Assembly (NCBI GenBank): GCA_003833135.1
Contig: QZLH01000708.1
Coordinates: 52,941-66,267, forward strand
Direction: 5' to 3'
Origin: Oehlia diaphana
Lineage: Eukaryota > Glomeromycota > Glomeromycetes > Glomerales > Glomeraceae
Length of the DNA stretch: 13,327 nucleotides
The notes under the pieces were generated by a model. The model worked only from the letters and a program-made list of their open reading frames with translations. It was not told the origin of the DNA and did no database searches. The translations under genes and the position numbers were made by a program. Positions 1 to 8,990 of the stretch are shown here, piece after piece (the first letter of the stretch is position 1; each line of letters begins with the position of its first letter).

Positions 1-179
1 AAAAAAAAAATTTTATTTCTTTGGCCTTAAAAAAAAAAAAAAAAAAAAAAAAAATAAATTATTTAAATTACAAACTAAGAAATATTTAATCGTACTATTC
101 TTGTCCTAGTGTTTAAATAATTTATATAAAATACTTTATGTGTAATAATATTATTACATAGCAGATAGCATTATCACGA

Positions 180-2481
180 TTAATTATCTATATCTAAAAA
201 TTTATTAAGAAAGACTTTAGTGGTGATTTTTTAAAAATTTCAAATTTAACAATAAAAATTCTTACTATCCGGAAGTTCCAATTCATCTTGTTCTTCCGAA
301 TGAAGATTTGGATTATTATATATTTCATCATCATCTACAAATAAAATAATTATTTAGAAAATATTTATTATTTATTATCATAATTATTATATAATCAGTT
401 TAAATAATTATATTACATACCGTCAATATCATTATGATATTTTTTTATTTGTTGTTGCATTGTTTCTTGAATATCTAAAAATTAAAATAACTTTATGTTC
501 AATATTAAACAATTAAATAGATAAAATTAATCATTCTACTTACCATTTTTTGAATTCCTTTTGAATAGTTTGGATAATTTTTTACTACCAACTAAAATGT
601 TTAAAATAAAAATATTAATTTGTTTGATGATCTACTAAAGGAAATAATATTAAAATATGTTTTATAAATACCTTTAAAAATGCTAATTAGTTTTGAACTA
701 TTCTTCTGATTGAAATTCAACTTATCAAAATCCGAGACTAATAAATAAAAATAAATCAAATAAAGTATCTTATTATATTAATATAAATCTAATATACTTA
801 CTGTTATTGGGAATATGAAAGTTGTATGATTTGTTACTATGGAATTCTAATAAAAGAAAATAATTTATTATTTAATTATTCTAAAATAAAAAGTATGATT
901 GTAATGTTTAATTTATACCTTCTTGTTCTACTGCATTATTATTTAATTAAAAAGGTAAGATTTTATTTATTAATATCAACAATATATTAAAAATCAAATA
1001 ACAAACATCAATAATACCTTCTGTTGCATTTCTTGGTTCAGGAAGATTTTCAAATTGATGAACTTTACTCGTAAGTAGTCTGCTACTTTTTGTATAGTTT
1101 TCTAATCACCTATTTCCAAACTATTATCTTCTTCCAGTTTAGTTAATAATTCATTTGGTTTATTTTGATAAAATAAATTAACTTCACTTATTTTTTTCAA
1201 AAGTGTAACAATATCAGGTCGTTTTGATGGATCAGCATCCCAACATTGTTTCATTAAATTTTTATATCCTACGGGAGTTCCTGATACAATTTTTGGTCTC
1301 ATACCATTTATAATATACATAGCAAGATCATAATTATGTTCGTAATTAATAAACGGTGGTTGTCCAGATGAAATTTCCCACATAAGTATGCCAATACTAT
1401 AAATATCAGATTTAAAAGTAGTTACTTTTCCTGCAATAACTTCTGGTGCAATGTAAGGAAGATTTCCATATACACTCTTTAATGGTTTATCTACAGGTCC
1501 ACAAAATCCAAGATCACTAATACTAAATTTAGTTCTAAATAGTATATTTCCAGAATGTAAATCTCTATGAATCGCATTCTCTTTATGAACTCGTGAAAGT
1601 GCTAATATTATGTCGGCAGCAATTTGAATTCTTTCTTTCCATGTAAGTTGATTATGATTTTGTTGTAAATATTTTCTTAAATCTGTATCCAATTTATTCA
1701 TTACAAGCATATAATCTCCATTTAATGGATCTTTTGTTAAACCATAACATTGAACAATTGCATCTGACCATTTATTACATATATTCAAATGCGAATTAGC
1801 CTATAAAATAAAGAATATATTTATAAAAAATTTTAAACGAAAAATTATATATTATATATCATTTATACCATTTTTAGGTTACAAACCTCCTCAAACCAAC
1901 GTTTATTTGCACTTTCAACATTTTCTAATCTTTTAAGTATTACATAATGCCTTCCCGATCTTTTATTTTAATTGTTGTTGGTTAGAATCCCATTTAATAA
2001 AATGACCATCAATCCATTCTGCTGTATAAATTTCAGAATATCCACCTTTTGTTAAATATTTAATATTTTTTAAATTATTATATGGAATCCATTCAATTAT
2101 GGCATCCGGGTCAAATGTTTTCATCTGACATTCTTGTATTAAATTATCAATTTCGTCATTTCCAGATGCCCAATTTGAAAAATTATTTTTTAAATAATTT
2201 CGAACACAATATTCACAATATAATGTAGCTAAACATTTTTGGTTACAATTTTCACAAACTCTTCTTGTTCCTTCATTATAAATAAGTTTGCCTTTATCAT
2301 AAATTGTAGTCAAAATTCTTATTGCTTCAGATTTTTCATCTTTTGTAAGTGATTTATCAGCAAGAATTATTTGTTTTTGAAATTCAGTATGTTTGTGAAT
2401 ATCATTATGAATATTATAATCCGTTAGTGTATATGCTTTATTAAGTGTAGTATAAATTAAATCTTTTCTAATAACAGACAT
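180..2481 (-). pseudogene. TKL-type protein kinase with N-terminal Cys cluster, nine exons, two frameshifts
   Basis: Predicted Ser/Thr-Tyr kinase of the TKL-like family expanded in arbuscular mycorrhizal fungi. Exons read on the minus strand are 2481-1887, 1800-1018, 930-919, 846-802, 737-672, 591-544, 474-421, 334-266 and 193-180, all with GT-AG introns of 64-87 nt. The N-terminus has Cys76, 79, 83, 89 and 92 (CENCNQKC...CEYC). The kinase domain follows: a glycine-loop equivalent TKGGYSEIY, then VILK (Lys183), HRDLHSGN (Asp278, Asn283), DLG in place of DFG (Asp294), APE (316-318) and CWDADPSKRP. Exon 1 hits a stop at 1963 because of one extra base; exon 2 hits a stop at 1102 because of one missing base. 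With both indels ignored, every exon phase fits and the product would be about 561 residues. As written, only a 172-residue fragment lacking most of the kinase can be made. The last intron (194-265) is inferred; if it is unused, the stop is at 246. It is divergent from the kinase at 4184. The gene structure is well supported; whether it is dead or misassembled is open. Confidence 0.85.
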
Positions 2482-2788
2482 ACTATAATATTTTATTGTA
2501 AATTTTTTTTAAATAAATTTTTTAAAAAAAAAAAAATTCGGAACGATCTACTTATAAAATCAACCATGTGTAACGATGACTATGTCTGTACTCCTGTACT
2601 CAATCCTAATTAGTCTAGTCAATTTTCATTGTTAAGGAAATTTTTTTTTCCGATGCACCAAAAAATCACCCCATTAGCCTGATCGGCAAAGGATATAACC
2701 AAATGCATAGGTTATATCCTCTATTCCTCTATGGAAACCACAGTTTTTATTAGCCAATATTAAGTAGTGATCATGTGTCCTTATCAAC
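2482..2788. other. Upstream region of the minus-strand kinase; no gene seen
   Basis: This stretch holds the 5' flank of the minus-strand kinase. An A/T run lies at 2506-2535 and a TTTATAA-like stretch near 2549-2560 could act as a core promoter about 75 nt upstream of the ATG, but this is weak. The remainder contains a hairpin (2690-2720) and no open frame that resembles a protein. Confidence 0.4.
2690..2720. repeat. Perfect 11-bp inverted repeat with 9-nt loop
   Basis: AGGATATAACC (2690-2700) and GGTTATATCCT (2710-2720) are exact reverse complements separated by AAATGCATA. It could be a cruciform, a factor-binding palindrome or the heart of a small foldback element. No flanking target duplication was found. 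Confidence 0.7.
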
Positions 2789-3365
2789 GAGGACATTTTT
2801 GCCTCAATATTTTGAGGACATTTTTGTCCTCACAACTATGAGGACATGATTTTTGTCCTCGCAACTTGTGAGGACAAAAATCATGTCCTTATAGTTAGTT
2901 ATAGGGACAAAAATGTCCTCAAAGTCACAACTATGAGACATTATTAATTTTTTGTCCATGTAATTTAAGGACATTTTTGTCCTCATAATTTGAGGACATT
3001 ATTGTTCTCGTAATTTGAGAACATTTCTGTTCTTGAGGACATTTTGTCCTCATAAGTTTGAGGACATTGTTATTCTTGTAAATTTAAGAATATTTTGTCT
3101 TCATTTTGAGGACATTTTTGTCCTCAAAATCTTGACATTTCGTCCTCATAAATTTGAGGACATTTTGTCCTCAAATAATTTTTGTCCTCATATTTTTGTC
3201 CTTGTGACTTTGAGAACATTTTTGTTCTTGTAAATTTGAAGATATTTTTGTCCTCAAAATCTTGTTTCATAACATTTTTGCCCTAATCAATTTGAGGATA
3301 TTATTAACCTCGCAACTTTGAGGATATTATTAACCTCACAACTTTGAGAGTATTTCGGTTCTCTC
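2789..3365. repeat. Tandem array of about 20 short hairpins, GAGGACA-N3/4-TGTCCTC type, ~25-bp period
   Basis: The consensus unit is an 18-bp near-palindrome (GAGGACATTTTTGTCCTC) followed by a 7-9 nt A/T spacer such as ATAATTT or ACAACTAT. Clear units lie at 2789, 2814, 2840, 2870, 2904, 2967, 2992, 3017, 3035, 3060, 3086, 3108, 3156, 3212, 3238, 3294, 3320 and 3346. Several starts are 25-26 bp apart (2967, 2992, 3017; 3035, 3060, 3086). Perfect copies occur at 2814-2831 and 3108-3125. In variant units both arms change together: GAGAACA with TGTTCTT at 3017 and 3212, and GAGAG with CTCTC at 3346. It lies between two divergent kinase genes. The open frames that cross it are low-complexity by-products. 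Confidence 0.9.
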
Positions 3366-4069
3366 ACATAAAAATTGGGGAGAAATAAAATTTATACATG
3401 TCAGACAGACGGCGAATCTTTTTAAAATTATTGAACAACTTTGAGAATTCTTGAATTTTACAATTGCACTTATTTGCCAACCCAAGTAATTTCAAATTTT
3501 GTTAATTTAACAGAATTAAAAATATGTTTTTATAGTTTTAACATGATGTTAAAGGATAATAACTTATAAGAAATTTATTTACCAAAACTTGAATTATTTC
3601 TTTACTAAATTTTAGAGAGTAGAATTTAATATATATTGCAAAATTACTAATAGAAACCACTAAAAGATTATTATTATTCGTCCTCATACAAACAATGCAA
3701 CAGTTGATGTTATAACAAAGCCTTAGAATTTTTCTAAAATAACATTTATTAATTTCATATTAAATCAAATTATATTTTTTAAATATTCCAAATTATTATT
3801 AAAGACTTTGCAATGATACTTTTGATAAATTAGAACATTCTTATTTCATCATAAAACAACATATTTTAATAATGGTTGTGATCAGGATCATTTATACAAT
3901 TTCATTCAAACAACATTACGATACTTTTAAAAATTCTTTGACATTTGATGATAATTTTAATGATGACGTCATGAATATACTGTGCATGAAATTACTGCGT
4001 ACTGCGTACCATGGCTGATTGACTTTTTGTTTGTTTTGAGGTAGTACTAAATGCCTGTACGACTAACAT
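3366..4069. other. Intergenic region with possible old coding relic and promoter elements
   Basis: No gene is supported. The part around 3421-3520 resembles 11230-11310 when translated: both give an NF-x-IAL-like block followed by QILL (see findings), so it may be a decayed gene fragment. The 3' part holds the CRE-like palindrome and the 7-bp tandem repeat noted separately. Confidence 0.4.
3963..4007 (+). promoter_or_regulatory. CRE-type palindrome and ACTGCGT tandem repeat upstream of the Sel1 kinase
   Basis: ATGACGTCAT at 3963-3972 contains the full palindromic TGACGTCA, the known binding site of ATF/CREB-type bZIP factors. It lies about 215 bp upstream of the kinase ATG at 4184. A direct 7-bp repeat ACTGCGT ACTGCGT follows at 3994-4007. 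Binding is inferred from the motif alone. Confidence 0.4.
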
Positions 4070-4079
4070 CGGAGAAAAA

Positions 4080-4090
4080 TATATAAAATA
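4080..4090 (+). promoter_or_regulatory. Probable TATA box of the Sel1-repeat kinase gene
   Basis: TATATAAAATA lies 94 nt upstream of the ATG at 4184 and is followed by a pyrimidine-rich stretch (about 4117-4139), a common layout for fungal promoters. In sequence this A/T-rich such a match can be chance. Confidence 0.45.
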
Positions 4091-4183
4091 GGTTTACAAG
4101 TTAAACTTTAACGATTTTTTTACTTTCCCTTTTTTTTTTAAACTTCACTGTTAACATTATTCAATACATTCAATAATATCAAT

Positions 4184-6470
4184 ATGAAAGATACAAATGA
4201 ATGGGTTAATTGGATTGAGGAATCAATGGATAAAGAATATTTTAAATCATATGAATATAACGAATTTGATAATATTCAACATATTGGTACTGGAGGTTAC
4301 GGTAAAGTATTTCGTGCAAATTGGAAAAATTTAGAAAAGCAATTTGCGTTAAAATCTTTTTTTAATCTTGATAATATCACCATGAAAGAAATCATTCGTG
4401 AGGTATTTTAATGTATAATATATTTTTTTTTTGTCTATAATATTTTATCTAATATATTTATTCCAAATATTTTACGTTTTATTCAGTTAAAAATTCAACG
4501 CGAAGTTGATTTTCATGATAATATTATTCGTTGCTATGGAATAACAAAACTTGAGTCAGGTATTTATAAAAGTTACTTTAATAAATAAAACTATTCTTTT
4601 TGATTGCAAAATTTCACAAAGTTCATTTTATTAATTATTTTTTTTTATTAATTAGAAAATCATAATAATTACCAGTTAGTAATGGAATATGCTAATGGTG
4701 GTACTCTTCGAAGTTATTTGAAAGAAAATTTTAATAGGCTTACTTGGGATGACAAGTATAATTTGGCATATCAGTTATCTTGTGCTGTATCGCACTTACA
4801 TAACACGGGAATTGTGCATCGTGATTTGGTAATTAATTTAATATTATTTATTAATTATAATATTATACCTTTATTTACTCATTTGAATATACATATATTT
4901 CTTTAATAGCACTCCTATAATATACTGATCCATAACAATGCAATCAAATTAGCGGATTTCGGACTATCAAAAAGAATTGGGGAATCATCCAATTTTCAAT
5001 TTAAATTATTTGGGATGGTTCCTTATATTGATCCAAAAAGCTTTAGTGGACAAGGAAATAATAATCAATCAACACAAATGTACTCATTGAATGAAAAAAG
5101 TGACATTTATAGTTTAGGCGTATTATTATGGGAGATATCTAGTGGAAAACCTCCTTTTTATGATGATGATAAACAATTTGATATTGATTTCGCTTTGGAA
5201 ATTTCACAAGGCCTTAGAGAAACTATTGTTCCTGATACTCCTGAAAATTATATCAAAATATATACCAGTAAGTAATATTTTAAATTTTAAATTTTTAAAA
5301 TAAATACTATTTTTATTAATCTTTAATTATACTGTATATGGTTCTTTAGAATGTTGGGATGATGAGCCTGATAATCGACCAACAATATATCAAGTAATTG
5401 ATTGGCTTGATGTTATAATGACAAAAACAGACGTAATAGTAGAAAGTCATCAAATACTAAATGAACAAGAAATTAATGAGGCTTCTTTAAGTACTAATAA
5501 TACAAATTTACAAGTAGACTTATTACAACCTATTCAAAATTTTGATAAAATAAATATAAAAGAAATTGATCCTATTTTAATATTAAGTAAAGAAGAAAAT
5601 TTTCCAATTGAAAATTTTAACATTATAATTGATGAAATAGTTGATTTTATTTTTATATTAAAAAATAAAGGACTTAAAGCAAAACAACAAGTTATTGAAT
5701 ATTTTAATAATTATAATATAAATTCTCAAGAAATTTATAGTTGGTTATTAGATAATCAACATAGTTCAAATTCTATTTTTATTCTTGGATATTTCAATTA
5801 TTATGGAATTGTTACAAGTGAAAATAATGAGAAAGCATTTAACTTGTTTATTAATGCATCACAAAGAAATCATATGATAGCACATCTTTTTGTTGGTTAT
5901 TGTTATAGTTATGGATATGGAACTATAAAAAATGAAAAATTAGCACTTGAATATTATGAAAAAGTAGCCAATGAAAATTTTTCAAGTGGGCAATTAGAAA
6001 TGGGTTATTTTTATGAAAAAGGAATAGGAGTTGATATAGATTATCAAAAGGCTTTTTATTGGTATGAAAAAGCTGCAAATAATAATAATATTATAGCTAT
6101 ATATAATCTCAGTAGATTTTATGAAAATGGAATTGTTGTTGAAAAAAATTTCAATAAAGCTTTTGAATTATATAAGAAATCAGCTGAAGGAGGATATTCA
6201 GATGGAATAATTATGTTAGGATATTGTTATAGTAATGGTATTGGAACTAAAATTGACAAGAAAAAAGCATTTGAATTATATCATAGTGCTGCAAATTTAG
6301 GAGATGTTATAGCACAATATAATCTTGCTTTAATGTATGAAGAAGGAAATGGAATTACAAAAGATATAGGTAAAGCAATTTATTGGTATGAAAAATCTGC
6401 CAAACAAGGAGATTTAGATGCACAAGATAAATTAAATTCACTTCAAAATAATCAAATAGTTAATTTATGA
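4184..6470 (+). CDS. TKL-type protein kinase fused to six Sel1-like repeats, five exons
   Basis: Exons 4184-4402, 4487-4559, 4656-4828, 4910-5267 and 5350-6470 (introns 81-96 nt, all GT-AG) join into 1,944 nt encoding 647 residues with no break. The kinase domain (about 30-297) shows the glycine loop IGTGGYGKVF (34-43), FALK with Lys57, a probable helix-C Glu79 in QREVDFH, HRDLHSYN (Asp154, Asn159), DFG (Asp171), PYIDP (193-197) in place of APE, KSDIYSLGVLLWE and CWDDEPDNRP, so it looks catalytically competent. After a linker (about 300-413) come six 36-residue Sel1-like repeats (414-629) with signatures such as LGYCYSNGIGT and KAFELYHSAA; these fold as TPR-like helical pairs that bind proteins. 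Kinase-Sel1 fusions of this sort are common in Rhizophagus. It is probably a cytosolic signalling kinase; its partner and substrate cannot be read from sequence. An intron splits HRDL from HSYN. The ATG chosen is the first in the exon. Confidence 0.93.
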
Positions 6471-6902
6471 TAATTTTCCTTCAGTTATTGAATTATAAAC
6501 TTTAAATCATTTATTTCGGTTACAATAATTAAAAAAAAAATTTCAAGTTGTAAAAAAAATACAAATAAATAAATTGCTATAAAAATAATATCTATTTTAT
6601 ATAGTAATCATTTTTTATAAACTTAAACATAACATTTTAATTTGAAATGTCATTTAACATCAAAATTTTGAAAGTGTAAAAATTTAATGCTTGTATTCTT
6701 ATTCTTTTCTATTTTTAAAAAATTGATTATAGGAAAAAGTTCATTTATAAGTAGATAATCAATAAATTAAACATATAACTAAAGCTAAAATAAAATAAAA
6801 TTGCTAGTCAAGATCCCTACAATTTCTTAATTAAATGAATCTGAATACTGATACTAAAATAAATATTAGACAAGTAGAATAAAATAAATCCAATCATGTT
6901 AG
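6471..6902. other. 3' flank of the Sel1 kinase; no gene seen
   Basis: Overlapping AATAAA signals at 6564-6573, about 95 nt after the stop codon, are suitable for polyadenylation of the kinase transcript. The rest is A/T-rich with stops in all frames and nothing recognisable up to the MITE at 6911. Confidence 0.5.
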
Positions 6903-7141
6903 TATCTGCTAGGACCCCGAAAAATATATAAATTGGTCATAGGAAATTGACAAAAATTTATTATTAGCTCTACACATTTTTTCAGGGCCAGAATTATGAT
7001 AATGTCAGTCAGTTACTAAATAAAGTAATATATTTCTTACCAAATTTATCTAAAAAAGGAAAGATTTTCACATTATTTTAGCCTATTCTACGCGTTATTT
7101 CTTGTTACCTATTTCAGTATTGCTCGGAGTCCTTATCTGCT
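6903..7141. mobile_element. 223-bp MITE-like element (6911-7133) with 8-bp target duplication
   Basis: The element runs 6911-7133. Its ends are inverted repeats: AGGACCCCGAAAAATA on the left and AGGACTCCGAGCAATA read inward from the right, 13 of 16 identical. It is flanked by the exact direct repeat TATCTGCT at 6903-6910 and 7134-7141. Short size, no coding capacity and terminal inverted repeats are MITE hallmarks. Eight-base duplications are typical of hAT, P and some related cut-and-paste families, but the ends do not have the usual hAT start, so the superfamily is unassigned. An internal imperfect inverted copy of the end (6977-6992, ATTTTTTCAGGGCCAG) is present. Confidence 0.65.
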
Positions 7142-7529
7142 ATTATAGCAAGTACAAAAGATATACTTTATAGTGACAAAATTTAATTTAGTTGTACAAT
7201 TTTTTTTTATATAGTAATTAAAATAATCATGATCAAAAACCTAATCACTTATGTTTTGAACAATTTATCTGGTGGCAACGAAGTCACCACACATTAACCC
7301 AATATAGTTAATAAATATTGTAATGTAGTTAATTTCGTCCTTTATTTAGGCATATAAATTGCCTGATAGTTTAGTAATAAATTAAAGAGTGAATAATAAT
7401 CCAACTTTTAAAAAAATAAATTTAATGTCGCATTACAAGAAATTTTAACGGTATTAACTAGTTGATAATTTGATAAGATTATCTAAATTTAGTAAATCAA
7501 TTTAATAAAAATAGCATAAAAATCAATAA
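7142..7529. other. No gene seen; possible decayed upstream part of the following pseudogene
   Basis: A/T-rich with stops in all frames. It could hold the degraded 5' part of the F-box/LRR-like pseudogene that becomes readable near 7530, but I cannot align anything convincingly. Confidence 0.3.
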
Positions 7530-8240
7530 TTCTGGAATTGTAAATTAATTGAATCTCAAGAAAATCTAGAAGAAGTCATTTTTAGTGAATTTCCAAGTAA
7601 AACATGTAAATTCTATTGAAGAAACATTAATTAAAAGTGCTAATACTATAAAACATATAAGTTCAGATTGGAAACCTGTCACGAATGTTCTTTCATATCT
7701 TGTAATTTTAAAAAGTTTAGAAATTTCTTTAGAACATAACATGAAATGGGAAAGTTTGGAAATTGTTTCTTTACCACTTTTAGAAACCTTAAAAACTTGG
7801 AGAGGTATACCCATAATTGTGATTGGTTTGATTAAGAGTACGGAAGACCATATTACCATATTAAGTTATAATTATTATCTCATTAATAGAAAAATTACTA
7901 ATACAATTTGTAAAAATTGTCCAAAGACCAAATATTTTAAGACAGCCATTGACGATAAAATGAGGCAACTTATTATGATTTAGAGAAAATATTGACTAGA
8001 TGTCAATATTTAGAAGGTATATTATATATTCAAGGAGATTATACTGATATTGATTACTTTCGAAAATATTGAATAAATCATCACCAATGGGTTTATTCAA
8101 ATTTAAATTTATTTAATGGATATATCAGATTACCCGAATTTGGATCAATTGATTGATCTAATTAAAATGTATGGACCGAAAGTAATGAAGCATTATATAC
8201 ATGGAATATTGGTACTAATCCAGTTACTAATGTGAATATT
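7530..8240 (+). pseudogene. Frameshifted F-box/LRR-like gene remnant
   Basis: Coding-like sequence continues across several frames. About 7530-7600 reads FWNCKLIESQENLEEV...EFPSK. An extra A in the run near 7600 moves the reading to the next frame, where a stretch up to 7983 includes HVNSIEETLIKSANTIKHI, IVSLPLLETLKTWRG and ICKNCPKTKYFK. The continuation YDLEKILTRCQYLEG (from 7974) is in another frame, then NKSSPMGLFKFKF (about 8072-8112) and YIRLPEFGSID (about 8121-8153) need further shifts. The pattern (leucine-rich, NCP-xx-KYL-like, CQYLEG, SSP-x-GLFKFKF) matches my recollection of the large F-box/LRR-like family of Rhizophagus, adaptors for ubiquitin ligases. No F-box is visible, so the 5' part is missing. 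With at least four frameshifts it cannot make the ancestral protein. The open frame starting at 7585 has no ATG at its start. Confidence 0.55.
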
Positions 8241-8592
8241 TGAAATGAACTTTTTATTTTTTTTATTTTTTATTAGTTATTATAAAATATGATAATGAAG
8301 AAATAAAAATAATAGAAGTTGCATATAGTATGTATTATTATAAAGTATGTATTTATCTTTACATTTTCAATAAAATCAATCTTTTATAATTTATAATATT
8401 TAATTTAAAAAGTATAAAATCAATATAATGTAAAACATAAGTAAGCATGGTTTTATAAGTTACTACGATTTAAACTTGGTTTTAATTATTAATTCCTATT
8501 AATATTACGGAATATATAGTGGAATTTGTTAATATTACTTAATAATGACTTTTTAATTGCTAATTTGCCCCCTGGGTTGATTTTTTGTCACC
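8241..8592. other. A/T-rich spacer; nothing recognised
   Basis: T-run followed by A/T-rich sequence with stops in all frames. No repeat or gene signature was seen before the tandem repeat begins near 8593. Confidence 0.4.
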
Positions 8593-8990
8593 AACATTTT
8601 AAATTTAAACACAATAACTCACCAAATGTACCAAATGTGATAAATAAATTCCTGTTGTAAGGAGAACCTTGGTCTTTATAATAAAATAATCTTAGAAAAA
8701 TATATCAATGGAATTGATAAATACAGATAACCTGGATCTTGATGATAATAATCTAGAAATAAAGAAAAGGTTATCCTATGATCACTCAGATAAATGAGTT
8801 ATTGAATTACTAGGCTGATATCAGAACGCTCATCCACGCTTACTCAGGCACATATACCAGATTTCATCTAGACTCACAAAGAATCCCGACATATAAGCAT
8901 AAGCAAATTTGGGAAAACCTTAGACATATACATACGTGAGCAGACCCATGAACTAAATCGTAAATAAGCCTTCATTGCAATTAAAGCACA
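8593..8990. repeat. Tandem repeat of about 400 bp, copy 1
   Basis: Copy 1 (398 bp) starts with AACATTTTAAATTTAAACAC and ends with AATTAAAGCAC. Its second part (about 8770-8990) is about 97% identical to 9182-9401 by eye, with about seven differences. Its first part lacks about 25 bp present in copy 2 and has about 10 bp that copy 2 lacks. From 8708 one frame reads like decayed protein (LDLDDNNLEIKKRLSYDHSD, then VIELLG and YQNAHPRLLRHIYQISSRL), with stops shared by copy 2. Confidence 0.88.

Noticed and set aside
2804..3233. Open frames on both strands (2804-2986 minus, 3015-3233 plus)
   Set aside because: They lie wholly inside the hairpin array; their FEDI/FVL repeats are translations of GAGGACATTTTTGTCCTC units and there is no start context or gene signature.
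2789..3365. CRISPR array
   Set aside because: The repeats are about 18 bp palindromes with 7-9 nt near-identical spacers, not unique spacers of 25-40 bp, and the genes are eukaryotic with introns.
7271..7292. Small inverted repeat TGGTG...CACCA
   Set aside because: Five-bp arms are too short to stand out from chance and there is no target duplication around it.
7566..7859. Minus-strand open frame of 97 codons
   Set aside because: It is antisense to the F-box/LRR-like remnant and has no recognisable content.
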